From positions 1 to 64,000 of the forward strand of contig JAVEYG010000022.1 in assembly GCA_034003625.1 (NCBI GenBank): a stretch of DNA of 64,000 bases, read 5' to 3'. Of the stretch, positions 17,394 through 25,863 are shown piece by piece. The translations under genes and the position numbers were made by a program. The DNA is from GWE2-42-39 sp034003625. GTDB lineage: Bacteria; Bacteroidota; Bacteroidia; Bacteroidales; Prolixibacteraceae. The number at the start of each line of letters is the position of its first letter. The first letter of the stretch is position 1. A model generated the notes under the pieces. The model saw only the letters and a list, made by a program, of their open reading frames with translations. It was not told the origin of the DNA and searched no databases.

Positions 17394-17550
17394 AAAGTTT
17401 AGTTTTCAGAAGAGAGAAAGTTTAAAAATAACATTATCCATTATATCAGCCTCATGTTTTTTGTATTTATTGAAAACCTTTTTGTCGGTTAACGAATCGT
17501 TAAGGATATTTTTAAAGGAGATGTAAAGACGAGTGGTCCCGATTTTTCCG

Positions 17551-17558
17551 TACATTTG
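17551..17558 (+). promoter_or_regulatory. Bacteroidota -7 promoter element for the 84-residue acidic protein gene
   Basis: TACATTTG matches TAnnTTTG exactly and lies 27 bp before the ATG at 17585. No clean TTTG is seen at the -33 position. Confidence 0.5.
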
Positions 17559-17584
17559 TGTAGCCATAAATAAAATTAAACGCC

Positions 17585-17839
17585 ATGCTGCCAAAATTCT
17601 TATTAGCTGACAATTCGCTGGAAATGCCCGACACCATTTACGTTGTTCACAACGAAACGCCCCGGTTTATTGTAGAAAGCGACATCGAAGATTTCTGGGC
17701 CAACCAGGAAATCCACTGGATTGACGAAGCTCCGGGAAACAAAGAACTGATCGACCAGCTTTTGGGCGAAGCAGAAGACTTCCTGATCGCAGAACTTGAC
17801 AACCAGGATAATTATTTTGAAGACGGGGAAGACGATTAA
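17585..17839 (+). CDS. Small acidic protein of unknown function
   Basis: This 84-residue soluble protein is strongly acidic, with a C-terminus ending DNYFEDGEDD. It has no signal peptide or transmembrane segment. A beta-strand-rich first half (DTIYVVHNETPRFIVESD) leads to a helical second half (KELIDQLLGEAEDFLIAEL). A good promoter element and a start codon in good context support it as a real gene. It converges on tex with a 14-bp gap and no visible terminator. I do not recognise a named family. The charge would suit binding a basic protein or nucleic-acid-binding partner, but that is only a guess. Confidence 0.75.
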   Translation: MLPKFLLADNSLEMPDTIYVVHNETPRFIVESDIEDFWANQEIHWIDEAPGNKELIDQLLGEAEDFLIAELDNQDNYFEDGEDD

Positions 17840-17853
17840 GCGGCCGTTGCCTA

Positions 17854-19986
17854 TTATTGCGGGACCTGTTTCATACTGAGCTGGATGCGTTTTCGCGGAA
17901 GATCTACTTCAACCACTTTCACCTGAACGTGTTGGTGCAATTTTACAATTTCATTCGGATCGCTGATGAAACGGTCGGCCATTTGCGAGAGGTGTACCAA
18001 TCCGTCTTGTTTGACGCCAACATCCACGAAAGCGCCGAATTTGGTGATATTGGTAACGATGCCCGGTAGCACCATTCCCACTTTCAAATCTTCAACCTTA
18101 AAAATTCCTTCCGCAAATTCAAAAACTTTAATTGCTTTTCGCGGGTCGCGCCCGGGCTTGCCCAATTCTTGTTTAATATCCTGAAGGGTTGGCAAACCAA
18201 CCTCCGGGGTAATGTATTTCTCAATCACAATTTTTCTCTGGACTTCGATATCGTTTACCAATTCGGAAACCGAGCAATTCAGGTCGGCAGCCATCTGTTC
18301 AACTATTTTGTACGATTCGGGGTGGACTGCTGAGTTATCGAGTGGGTTTTCAGCTCCGCGTATCCGTAAAAAACCGGCTGATTGTTCAAACGCTTTGGCG
18401 CCCATCCGGAGAACATTCATCAATTCTTTTCGAGAGCCGAAAGCGCCGTTTTCTTTCCGGTAATCCACAATATTTTGCGCCAGTTGCGGCCCCAGCCCCG
18501 AAATGTAGGTCAACAGGTGTTTTGAGGCAGTATTCAGGTCGACGCCCACGCTGTTCACGCACGACTCGACTACGCCATCGAGACTGCTTTTCAGTTTTTT
18601 CTGATCCACATCGTGCTGGTACTGCCCTACGCCAATCGATTTGGGGTCGATTTTTACCAGCTCGGCTAGCGGGTCCATCAGGCGGCGGCCAATGGAAACC
18701 GCCCCACGAACGGTTACATCGTATTGAGGGAATTCATCGCGGGCAATTTTCGAGGCCGAATAAATAGAAGCTCCATCTTCGGAAACCACAAAAACCCGGA
18801 GTTCGCGGTCGAAATGCAGCCGTTTGATGAATTGTTCGGTTTCGCGGCTGGCCGTACCGTTGCCAATGGCAACCGCTTCTATCTGATAAGCTTCAACCAA
18901 CGACACAATTTTTTTTGCTGCCAGCTTGGTTTCTTCCTGTGGTTTGTGCGGATAAATGGTTTCGTTGTGCAGCAGGTTGCCTTGTGCGTCTATGCAGACG
19001 ACCTTGCACCCGGTACGGTAACCGGGATCGATGGCCAGTACCCGCTTTTGTCCGAGCGGTGCAGCCAACAGCAGCTGCCGGAGGTTTTCGGCAAAAACAC
19101 GGATGGCTTCTTCGTCGGCTTTTTCTTTTGACGATTGTGCAAATTCTGTTTCAATCGAGGGTTCCAACAGTCGTTTGTACGCATCTTTTACGGCCATTTC
19201 GACCTGTTCGCCACAAGCATTGCCCGATTTCACAAAAAAACGGTTCAGCCGTTCCACTGTATTATCGTTTTCCGGAGAAACAGAAACCTTCAGGATACCT
19301 TCATTTTCGCCCCGCCGCATGGCCAGCAAACGGTGCGACGGGCAACGTTTCAACGGCTCTTCCCATTCGTAATAGTCGCGGTATTTGATCCCTTCCTCTT
19401 CCTTTCCTTTTACTACTTTCGAGCGGATTATCGCGCCAAACGAGAAAGCCTGCCGTACCATATTGCGGGCTTTTTCGTTTTCGCTGACCCACTCGGCAAT
19501 AATGTCGCGGGCGCCGCCCAGCGCGTCTTCCACCGTTTCGACCTGGTTATTTAGAAACGAGGCAGCCCGGAGTCCTGGATCAGCTTCGTATTGTTTCATA
19601 ATGATTTTAGCCAGCGGTTCCAGCCCCTTTTCCCGCGCCACTGAAGCACGGGTCTTTCGTTTGGGTTTATACGGAAGATAAATGTCTTCCAATTCCACCG
19701 GATCGAAACAGTTTTCGATGCGTGTTTTCAGGTCTTCGGTCAGCAATCCCTGCTCACCGATGGTTTTCAATGCGGTTCCCTTCCGTTTCATCAATTCCGA
19801 AAACTTTTCCATTTCGTTTTTTACGGCAGCTACCTGCACTTCGTCGAGGCTTCCGGTACGTTCTTTCCGGTAACGCGAAATAAACGGGACGGTGGCCCCT
19901 TCGTCAAACAACTGACAGGTATTTTTCACCTGAAACTGCTGAATGCCCAGCGTCTGCGCAATAAGTCGAAAAATCGTATCGGTCAT
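17854..19986 (-). CDS. tex: Tex-family RNA-binding transcription accessory protein
   Basis: Tex proteins are nucleic-acid-binding factors related to eukaryotic Spt6. This 710-residue protein has normal length. The N-terminal helical region contains VPFISRYRKERTGSLDEVQV. A YqgF/RNase H-like domain (about 320-450) includes VLAIDPGYRTGCKVV and AVAIGNGTASRETE. Tandem helix-hairpin-helix motifs follow (GLGPQLAQNIVDYRKENG). The C-terminal S1 domain (about 635-708) contains GIVTNITKFGAFVDVGVKQD. Only 38 bp separate its start from the end of dinB, which is on the same strand but downstream in the window, so co-transcription from dinB is possible. Confidence 0.95.
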   Translation of the reverse strand: MTDTIFRLIAQTLGIQQFQVKNTCQLFDEGATVPFISRYRKERTGSLDEVQVAAVKNEMEKFSELMKRKGTALKTIGEQGLLTEDLKTRIENCFDPVELEDIYLPYKPKRKTRASVAREKGLEPLAKIIMKQYEADPGLRAASFLNNQVETVEDALGGARDIIAEWVSENEKARNMVRQAFSFGAIIRSKVVKGKEEEGIKYRDYYEWEEPLKRCPSHRLLAMRRGENEGILKVSVSPENDNTVERLNRFFVKSGNACGEQVEMAVKDAYKRLLEPSIETEFAQSSKEKADEEAIRVFAENLRQLLLAAPLGQKRVLAIDPGYRTGCKVVCIDAQGNLLHNETIYPHKPQEETKLAAKKIVSLVEAYQIEAVAIGNGTASRETEQFIKRLHFDRELRVFVVSEDGASIYSASKIARDEFPQYDVTVRGAVSIGRRLMDPLAELVKIDPKSIGVGQYQHDVDQKKLKSSLDGVVESCVNSVGVDLNTASKHLLTYISGLGPQLAQNIVDYRKENGAFGSRKELMNVLRMGAKAFEQSAGFLRIRGAENPLDNSAVHPESYKIVEQMAADLNCSVSELVNDIEVQRKIVIEKYITPEVGLPTLQDIKQELGKPGRDPRKAIKVFEFAEGIFKVEDLKVGMVLPGIVTNITKFGAFVDVGVKQDGLVHLSQMADRFISDPNEIVKLHQHVQVKVVEVDLPRKRIQLSMKQVPQ

Positions 19987-20024
19987 GCTATTTTCATTTT
20001 TGAAGCACGAAAGTAAGTTTATTT

Positions 20025-21098
20025 TCAGACGAAGTCAAGCACTAACTGAACGGGGCCGGTGTTTTCGGTATAAAAATTAGAGATGGTCAAACCCAACAGG
20101 CGGACACTCTTCAGAAGTGGATATTCCTGCTTCATCAACTGCAACGCATTGGTGAGCACTTCTTCTTTTTCAAGAAAGAAATTGGGTTTGGTGATGCTCC
20201 GGGTGATTTGCTCAAAATCGGCGAACTTGATTTTCAAGGTCAGCGTTTTCCCAACTTTTCCCGCGCGTTCCATTCTTCTCCAGAGTTCGGCAGTTAGTTT
20301 TTCAACTTCGGCAGACAGTTCGTTTTCATTGTGCAAATCACGGAAAAAAGTATTTTCCACCCCCACCGATTTTCGTTCGCGATCGGGCATTACAGGACGG
20401 TTGTCAATCCCCCTGACCACATCGTAGTAATAACTTCCTGCCTTGCCAAATAACCGGGCCAGTTCGTGTTTAGAGATCAATTTTAAATCGGAACCATAAT
20501 AAACTCCCAGATCGTTCATTTTTTTTGCCGTTACTTTTCCGATACCGAAAAATTTTTTGATTTCGAGCCGGTCGATAAATTCCGGGGCTTTTTCAGGCGG
20601 AATGACAAACAGACCGTCGGGTTTGTTTACATCGGAGGCAATTTTGGCCAGGAATTTATTGTACGAAACACCGGCAGAAGCGGTCAGGTTAAGTTTTTCC
20701 TTTATTTCTTGTTTGATCTCCCGGGCAATCAGTGTAGCCGAACGAATGGGCACTTTCGATTCGGTCACATCCAGAAAGGCTTCGTCGAGCGAAAGTGGTT
20801 CAACCAAATCGGTATACTGAAAAAAGATTTTCCGGATTTCGCTGCTGACCTGTTTGTATTTTTTAAAATCGGGCGGGCAAAATACCAGACCGGGGCATTT
20901 TTGCCGGGCAACTTTCGATGACATGGCCGAATGGATGCCAAATTTTCGCGCTTCGTAACTGGCTGCCGCAATTACTCCCCGTTCACGTTCTCCGCCAACC
21001 ACCACCGGAAGCCCCCGCAATTCAGGACGGTCGCGCTGCTCTATGGAAGCGTAAAACGCATCCATATCAACGTGGATTATTTTTCGGAATCGCTGCAT
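20025..21098 (-). CDS. dinB: DNA polymerase IV
   Basis: This 357-residue Y-family polymerase performs translesion synthesis. The palm-domain acidic residues are present in IHVDMDAFYASIEQRD near the N-terminus and in SLDEAFLDVT (about 103-112). Other family motifs are VVVGGERERGVIAAASYEAR and TASAGVSYNKFLAKIASDVNKPDG. The little-finger domain ends the protein with LLGLTISNF. Its length is typical. A QLVLDFV tail resembles a clamp-binding motif. No LexA-type operator was recognised upstream. Confidence 0.96.
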   Translation of the reverse strand: MQRFRKIIHVDMDAFYASIEQRDRPELRGLPVVVGGERERGVIAAASYEARKFGIHSAMSSKVARQKCPGLVFCPPDFKKYKQVSSEIRKIFFQYTDLVEPLSLDEAFLDVTESKVPIRSATLIAREIKQEIKEKLNLTASAGVSYNKFLAKIASDVNKPDGLFVIPPEKAPEFIDRLEIKKFFGIGKVTAKKMNDLGVYYGSDLKLISKHELARLFGKAGSYYYDVVRGIDNRPVMPDRERKSVGVENTFFRDLHNENELSAEVEKLTAELWRRMERAGKVGKTLTLKIKFADFEQITRSITKPNFFLEKEEVLTNALQLMKQEYPLLKSVRLLGLTISNFYTENTGPVQLVLDFV

Positions 21099-21177
21099 TT
21101 TCGTGGCATGAGAAACAAATACTTTATACGAAGTTACTTTTTTTCACTTCTCCTGATGCCACCCAACCGGCTTTCGT

Positions 21178-21939
21178 TTATATCTTCATTATCATCAGCG
21201 CTTTCCTGGGAAGCGCCCGGTAAATGGAAAGGGCATCGTTTTTACTGACACAGATATGGATTGCAGGTTGATATTGCGGCCTTTTGAGTTGAACCATACG
21301 TTTTATATTTTTCCATGTTTCACCCTGGATGCCGATATGTTTACTGGCCCGTTTACAACCGGCAGAGCTGTCGTAAATATAAACTTCAAACCCTGCGCCG
21401 ATCATCAGTTCAATATCGGCTATTTGTTGTGCTTTCACCGAGTCAGCAGCATAGGGGGCTGCCGATGCAAGGGCTTCGGCTTCCGACTTGGGCGCTTGCT
21501 TCACAACGATTGGTTCCTTTTCAACAGTTGCATGTTGTTCTGTAATTTCAAGTGGCGATGAAAAAAGGTTCTGGTAACTGCATATGTCCAGTGCACTAAA
21601 AAAACCGTCGCCTGAAATGCTTTCTATATGTGCCGAGTGAATGATAACGCCCTCCAGCGACAACTGCAACAGACTATCGCTCAGGTTGACAATTAAACCG
21701 ATTGAGTCGGTCTCGGCCATGTTGATAAATGCTTCGTGGTATGTAATTTCCTTCACCGTTTTTTGAAAAGAAGGATGGTCATAACACGATTTTTCATCTT
21801 CTTTTTGCCCGTACTTCTCATTGAAGGTACTTAATCTTCTTACCGACAGGAAAACAGACAATAAAGTAAACGCAAATGCGACCAGAAAAATTGATAACGC
21901 AATTCCTATTATTCGTTTCTTCCCTTTGAAAATCTCCAT
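21178..21939 (-). CDS. Bitopic envelope protein of unknown function in an L,D-transpeptidase operon
   Basis: This 253-residue protein has one transmembrane helix near the N-terminus (IIGIALSIFLVAFAFTLLSV) and a predicted periplasmic remainder. The stretch SIGLIVNLSDSLLQLSLEGV resembles the opening strands of a YkuD-type domain, but no His/Cys catalytic motif is present. A linker rich in Ala and Glu (about 165-185) leads to a C-terminal region with DSSAGCKRASKHIGIQG. It starts 4 bp after the stop of the upstream L,D-transpeptidase gene, so the genes are almost certainly co-transcribed. I do not recognise the family. A regulatory or scaffold role for the adjacent transpeptidases is plausible but unproven. 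Confidence 0.75.
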   Translation of the reverse strand: MEIFKGKKRIIGIALSIFLVAFAFTLLSVFLSVRRLSTFNEKYGQKEDEKSCYDHPSFQKTVKEITYHEAFINMAETDSIGLIVNLSDSLLQLSLEGVIIHSAHIESISGDGFFSALDICSYQNLFSSPLEITEQHATVEKEPIVVKQAPKSEAEALASAAPYAADSVKAQQIADIELMIGAGFEVYIYDSSAGCKRASKHIGIQGETWKNIKRMVQLKRPQYQPAIHICVSKNDALSIYRALPRKALMIMKI

Positions 21940-21943
21940 AGCA

Positions 21944-22663
21944 TTAATAAAAATATACTTTCGACCCGTAATTCATTGTCTTGTAAACCTTCTCCAAATC
22001 TTCGTCATTTAAACGGACGCAGCCATGTGTAACGGGAGAACCCAGATGCCGTTTATAAATTGTTCCGTGGATCATATAACTGTCCCTCATTCTTAAAGCA
22101 TAGTCGCCAAGTACTCCTTCCTCAAAGCGTGAAGGGTGATTGGCTGAAGGCACCGGAAGGCCTTCTTCGATAAATGCCCAGTCGGGTTTCTTCCAAACCG
22201 GCGCTGTTTGCTTGCTCAGAATCTTCAAGACGCCCCGGGGAGTTTTAAAAATCCACTTACGATTTTTTCCTGCTTCTAATTGAATGTAGCTTCCTGTTGA
22301 ACACAACCCGTGCAATATCAATTTCCGGTTTTTGTACAGCCAGAATTCGTTGAGGGTCATATTGGCCACAAAATAGGGTTCAACAGGTGTATATGCAATC
22401 GACCTTTTCTGCAGTTTTTCCAACTTTTTTTCCAGTGTAGCCTGAACCTCCATGATTGAGTCATTTTGCGACAATGAAAATGCCTCTGTTTTTTCTTTTA
22501 CCGAAAACACCATCTTCCGGATACCCGGAATATTGGTGATCAGCATGACCGAAATTAAAATGATAAAGAATGAAATCAAGATATTAATGATATACTTCTT
22601 TGCCTCAATCTTTCCGGAGTTTCCCAATATATCTTCTCTCGTTATAAATTCAGAATCGCCCAT
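21944..22663 (-). CDS. L,D-transpeptidase (YkuD domain), short form
   Basis: This 239-residue protein is predicted to be anchored in the inner membrane by one helix (IINILISFFIILISVMLITN) with its catalytic domain in the periplasm. The YkuD signature is complete: His199 in MIHGT, then SPVTHGCVRL with His213, catalytic Cys215 and Arg217. Such enzymes form 3-3 peptidoglycan crosslinks or attach proteins to peptidoglycan. The gene starts 5 bp after the upstream L,D-transpeptidase stop and ends 4 bp before the bitopic protein gene, forming a tight three-gene operon. Substrate choice cannot be read from the sequence. Confidence 0.88.
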   Translation of the reverse strand: MGDSEFITREDILGNSGKIEAKKYIINILISFFIILISVMLITNIPGIRKMVFSVKEKTEAFSLSQNDSIMEVQATLEKKLEKLQKRSIAYTPVEPYFVANMTLNEFWLYKNRKLILHGLCSTGSYIQLEAGKNRKWIFKTPRGVLKILSKQTAPVWKKPDWAFIEEGLPVPSANHPSRFEEGVLGDYALRMRDSYMIHGTIYKRHLGSPVTHGCVRLNDEDLEKVYKTMNYGSKVYFY

Positions 22664-22668
22664 GTATA

Positions 22669-23781
22669 TTAGTTTAATATTTCGCTCAAAGGTCTTAATG
22701 AACCAACAATTGTAACAGGCATGTTCACAGAAGAATACCTGAATAAGATGTCCATATCTGAGTTCTCCAAAGCGACACAGCCATCGGTCCAGTCGCCTTG
22801 TTTTCCTCCTCCTCCGTGTACCTCAATGAGGTTGCCGATACGTGCATGTCGGGGCAGGCTTTTCCGGTTTTGATTGAACCGTGCCTGATCCTCGGCATTC
22901 GGGTAATCGAGCAGTAAGGCTTTATAATATTTGGTGTGCTTACCACTTTTTATTGCGGTCACTTTATATTTTCCCTCCGGGGTACGTTTATCTCCTTTGC
23001 AAATTTTATCACCAATCCAGTTTGGGCCAAGCTCAACTGTAAACTGGTGTTTCAGGTTCCCTGCCTGGTAAAGATAGCATTTCCGGGCAAATTTATCGAC
23101 CAGAACAGCATTTGTCCGGTTTGCCCTTGACTGGCCAATGGTTTCTTCAGCCTGCCGTTTCCATGCAGAATAATTGCCAAAATATTCCTGTAAATGAATT
23201 TTTAAATATTGGTAGGACCTGTCAAGCAATACTTCAGCTTCTTCTGCTTTTTGATTGCAGGCTACAAATTGTTCGTTTTTATAAGCAAGTTCAGCCTCGT
23301 TCAGAAGTAATTGCCCCCGGTTGTTTTCGTTCCTTACCTTGTCAGGAAGCGGAATATCCCCGAAAATTGAATTGTATTTGGTATACATTTTCCGGGCGGT
23401 TTCCAGTTTGTTTTTCAGGTTAACCTGAAAATTATTGACTTTCTGGAGGGCTGCCGAAGCAGCTTTTTCTGATTCCTGTGCCGAAAGGGCTGCAAATGTT
23501 TTTACTTTTGTGTAATCCCGTCGTTTATAAAAAGGTTTTCGGTTTTCCCGTTTCCAGCAATTCATGGCCGAATCGTAAAGGCATTCCGCCTTTGCGAATG
23601 ATTCTTTTTCATAAACATTGGCCTTGCTTGCTTTTGCCTTTGATAATGCCTCGCGTGCAACCGAGGTTTCATTTAATGGGGCGGGTTGTTTGGTTAAAAA
23701 TAAATAAAGCGCCACCGCGCCTGCAACAATAAAAATACTGAGAACCCACAATGTTAGCTTCCGTCTGCCTGTCATTTGCAA
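22669..23781 (-). CDS. L,D-transpeptidase (YkuD domain) with N-terminal helical module
   Basis: This 370-residue protein has one N-terminal membrane helix (LTLWVLSIFIVAGAVALYLF), a long Ala/Lys-rich helical region (about 42-215), and a C-terminal YkuD domain. Catalytic residues are His322 in EVHGGGG and Cys335 in WTDGCVAL, a DGC variant of the usual HGC. The helical region AKASKANVYEKESFA aligns with AKAVGADIYLAEAFA in the lipoprotein encoded just upstream, so the two share a module resembling DUF4398. A terminator separates it from the lipoprotein gene, so expression may depend partly on readthrough. It is the first gene of the three-gene operon. Confidence 0.88.
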   Translation of the reverse strand: MQMTGRRKLTLWVLSIFIVAGAVALYLFLTKQPAPLNETSVAREALSKAKASKANVYEKESFAKAECLYDSAMNCWKRENRKPFYKRRDYTKVKTFAALSAQESEKAASAALQKVNNFQVNLKNKLETARKMYTKYNSIFGDIPLPDKVRNENNRGQLLLNEAELAYKNEQFVACNQKAEEAEVLLDRSYQYLKIHLQEYFGNYSAWKRQAEETIGQSRANRTNAVLVDKFARKCYLYQAGNLKHQFTVELGPNWIGDKICKGDKRTPEGKYKVTAIKSGKHTKYYKALLLDYPNAEDQARFNQNRKSLPRHARIGNLIEVHGGGGKQGDWTDGCVALENSDMDILFRYSSVNMPVTIVGSLRPLSEILN

Positions 23782-23801
23782 ATGTTTCCGTTTTTTGTAA
23801 A

Positions 23802-23834
23802 AATCCCCGGGTTTTTTTAGAAAGCCCGGGGATT
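23802..23834 (-). terminator. Terminator between the lipoprotein gene and the L,D-transpeptidase operon
   Basis: AATCCCCGGG (802-811) pairs with CCCGGGGATT (825-834) and, on the minus strand, is followed by TTTTTAC. It lies about 24 bp past the lipoprotein stop codon and 21 bp before the next start codon. Confidence 0.85.
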
Positions 23835-23857
23835 AAATTTTTTCTTACATCACCCTT

Positions 23858-24463
23858 TTATTTTCTTTTGGCTGCCGAAACTTTATCAATAGCTTCTGTT
23901 AATTCGGTTTTAATTGACAGAGCTTTTTCTTTTGCAGCTTTCATTTTGTCAAGAACTACCAGATATTCGGTGTCTTTGATGTCTGTGTTGGCTGCTTCGA
24001 TCCATTCGGTAGTAGTAGCAATATCAGTTTTGATTTCTTCGATAATTGCGGCACCGCCTTTTCCTCTTGGAGCTTTGGCAAGCAACTGAGTGTCTTCTTC
24101 AAGAAGTGCTTTTGTTTCAGCATAAACCTGTGCGATTTCTGCTTTTAGCTCTTCCTTGCGGACAATCGTTTTTTCTTTGATTTCGTTAGCCATTGTAGCG
24201 GCAACAACCAATTTAGCTTTTGCTACGGAGTATTTCTTGAACCATTTTGAGTTTTGTTCTTCAATTTTCTCCATTGCCACTTTCATTGTGTCCTGAACAC
24301 CGGCGAAAGCTTCAGCAAGATAAATGTCAGCACCCACTGCTTTCGCAGAATCGATAGCACTTTGCGCCTGCTGAATCTCAGCTTCGGGCATTTTTTCACA
24401 ACCAGTAAAAACCAATAAAGCAATACCTAGTATTGCAATACCACCTAGAAAACGTTTTTTCAT
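23858..24463 (-). CDS. Helical outer-membrane lipoprotein ending in lysine
   Basis: This 201-residue lipoprotein starts MKKRFLGGIAILGIALLVFT followed by GC, with Cys22 as the acylation site. The rest is almost entirely alpha-helical and rich in Ala, Lys and Glu, with a module AKAVGADIYLAEAFA shared with the adjacent L,D-transpeptidase. The last residues are AAKRK. A free C-terminal Lys on a helical lipoprotein beside L,D-transpeptidases recalls Braun lipoprotein (Lpp), which ends in YRK and is joined to peptidoglycan by such enzymes. That parallel is inference. I chose ATG 24463 because the longer frame lacks a signal peptide. It is divergent from the ECF sigma gene. Confidence 0.85.
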   Translation of the reverse strand: MKKRFLGGIAILGIALLVFTGCEKMPEAEIQQAQSAIDSAKAVGADIYLAEAFAGVQDTMKVAMEKIEEQNSKWFKKYSVAKAKLVVAATMANEIKEKTIVRKEELKAEIAQVYAETKALLEEDTQLLAKAPRGKGGAAIIEEIKTDIATTTEWIEAANTDIKDTEYLVVLDKMKAAKEKALSIKTELTEAIDKVSAAKRK

Positions 24464-24483
24464 TTTTATAAAACTTAATTTGA

Positions 24484-24491
24484 TAAAGTTA
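24484..24491 (-). promoter_or_regulatory. Possible -7 element for the helical lipoprotein gene
   Basis: On the minus strand TAACTTTA differs from TAnnTTTG at one position and sits 20 bp before the lipoprotein ATG. The -33 region is weak. Confidence 0.3.
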
Positions 24492-24677
24492 ATATTCATA
24501 ATTGCTGAAAACATGATTTTTTTAATGTTCTACGATTATGACGCAGGAGAAATTGAAAGTAACAGCCATGTTTGTTTTTTTTCCAAAAGAATTAATAAAA
24601 TGTATGTTTTGGCATTTTTGTGTAAAAAAAAGACCACTAAATTTTCATCCTGACTTCTGTAATACGGATATGATTCA

Positions 24678-24685
24678 TACTTTTG
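24678..24685 (+). promoter_or_regulatory. Bacteroidota -7 promoter element for the ECF sigma gene
   Basis: TACTTTTG matches TAnnTTTG and lies 20 bp before the chosen ATG at 24706. It falls inside the longer open frame starting at 24538, which argues against that start. Confidence 0.5.
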
Positions 24686-24705
24686 TATTAATAAATGCTG
24701 GATAC

Positions 24706-25275
24706 ATGGGTGTCGGGACTGTTGAAACACGGAAAGATGAAGAATTGGTTTCACTGGTTCTTCAGGGACAATCAAAATATTTTGATGTGCTTTACAAAAG
24801 GTACTACAACAAAGTATTTGATAAATGTACTAATTTGCTGAAGAACCGTGAATTGGCTGAAGAATTCACGAAAGATGTTTTTTCAAAGGTTTTTGAAAAA
24901 CTGACTTCATTCAAAAATAAATCTTCTTTTTCAACCTGGCTGTATTCGATCACTTATAATTATTGTATCGATTATTTGCGTAATAAAAAGAAGCTGCATT
25001 ATCCCGACTGGAACCGAAACAACGAAATGCCGGAAATTATTGATGAATCGGACGAAGATACAGCTTCGATTGAATATGATAATTTTTTAAAAGTGCTGGA
25101 GATGGTCCACCCGGAAGAAAAGGCACTTTTGATCATGAAATACCAGGACAACATATCGTTACGGGAAATAAGCTGTTCATTGCGTATTAGTGAGGATGCT
25201 GCGAAAATGAGATTGAAACGCGCCCGTACAAGAGTATTCTATCTATACAAAAAAGAATTTGGAGAATCAAATTGA
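24706..25275 (+). CDS. ECF-family RNA polymerase sigma factor
   Basis: This 189-residue protein is a sigma-70 family ECF factor that redirects RNA polymerase to specific promoters. Region 2 covers about residues 12-85 (KYFDVLYKRYYNKVFDKC, FSTWLYSITYNYCIDYLRNKK). Region 4 covers about 125-180 (EEKALLIMKYQDNISLREIS, followed by SEDAAKMRLKRARTRV). Start ATG 24706 (MGVGTVETRKDEELV) is preferred because a promoter element lies just upstream. No FecR-type anti-sigma gene follows; instead a small soluble protein is encoded 47 bp downstream. It is divergent from the lipoprotein and L,D-transpeptidase genes, which are candidate targets. Confidence 0.92.
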   Translation: MGVGTVETRKDEELVSLVLQGQSKYFDVLYKRYYNKVFDKCTNLLKNRELAEEFTKDVFSKVFEKLTSFKNKSSFSTWLYSITYNYCIDYLRNKKKLHYPDWNRNNEMPEIIDESDEDTASIEYDNFLKVLEMVHPEEKALLIMKYQDNISLREISCSLRISEDAAKMRLKRARTRVFYLYKKEFGESN

Positions 25276-25322
25276 TGGTTACCTTATGAAAGGTTGCCGT
25301 CTACATGATAAACAATTAAGCC

Positions 25323-25721
25323 ATGGATAAACTATTCATAAGCCTGACTGACAGAGATTCGATTATCCCGCCTGAAGAAATTGAAGCTGCGATGCTAAGA
25401 TATTTCGCAGGTGCTGTTAATATCGAATGGTTTTACGAAAACGGAGTTTACGAAACTATTTTTTATCTCGATAACAAGGAACATATCGCAAAATTTGACC
25501 ATACGGCCAGGCTCATCGACTACCGGATCAATCTTCCCCTTGATTTGCTGCCGGTTAGTATAGGGAAATCACTTGATCCGGAGAAAGAGATAATGAACCT
25601 GGTTGAAATTCATAAAGAAAATACCATATTGTACGAGTTGATTTTACGGAACAGGGAACTGGTGCGTTTTGTCGCCCTGTTTAACCAGACAGGTGAAAAT
25701 CTCGGTACGAGGGAACTGTAA
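25323..25721 (+). CDS. Small soluble protein downstream of the ECF sigma gene
   Basis: This 132-residue protein lacks a signal peptide and transmembrane segment, so it is probably cytoplasmic. It has a beta-strand-rich centre (VNIEWFYENGVYETIFYLDN, followed by KEHIAKFDHTARLIDY) that resembles a PepSY/BLIP-like fold, and a helical C-terminus. It lies 47 bp after the ECF sigma gene on the same strand with no terminator between, so co-transcription is likely. The position is where an anti-sigma factor is often found. I do not recognise a named family, and binding to the sigma factor is only a hypothesis. Confidence 0.75.
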   Translation: MDKLFISLTDRDSIIPPEEIEAAMLRYFAGAVNIEWFYENGVYETIFYLDNKEHIAKFDHTARLIDYRINLPLDLLPVSIGKSLDPEKEIMNLVEIHKENTILYELILRNRELVRFVALFNQTGENLGTREL

Positions 25722-25863
25722 CTTCTTGAGTTGGTCTGAAAGAAGGGAAACGGGGATTTTTATAAAACCCTGTTTTTTATATATACTTTGTAATTTTTAT
25801 TTTTTTGTGTTTCGGTTAACCGTGAGTATCCGTTTTTGGTTTCATCCTTCCGGCGTTTAAAGG

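Noticed and set aside
24538..24705. Longer start for the ECF sigma gene
   Set aside because: The extra region contains the likely promoter TACTTTTG and has no homology to sigma region 2.
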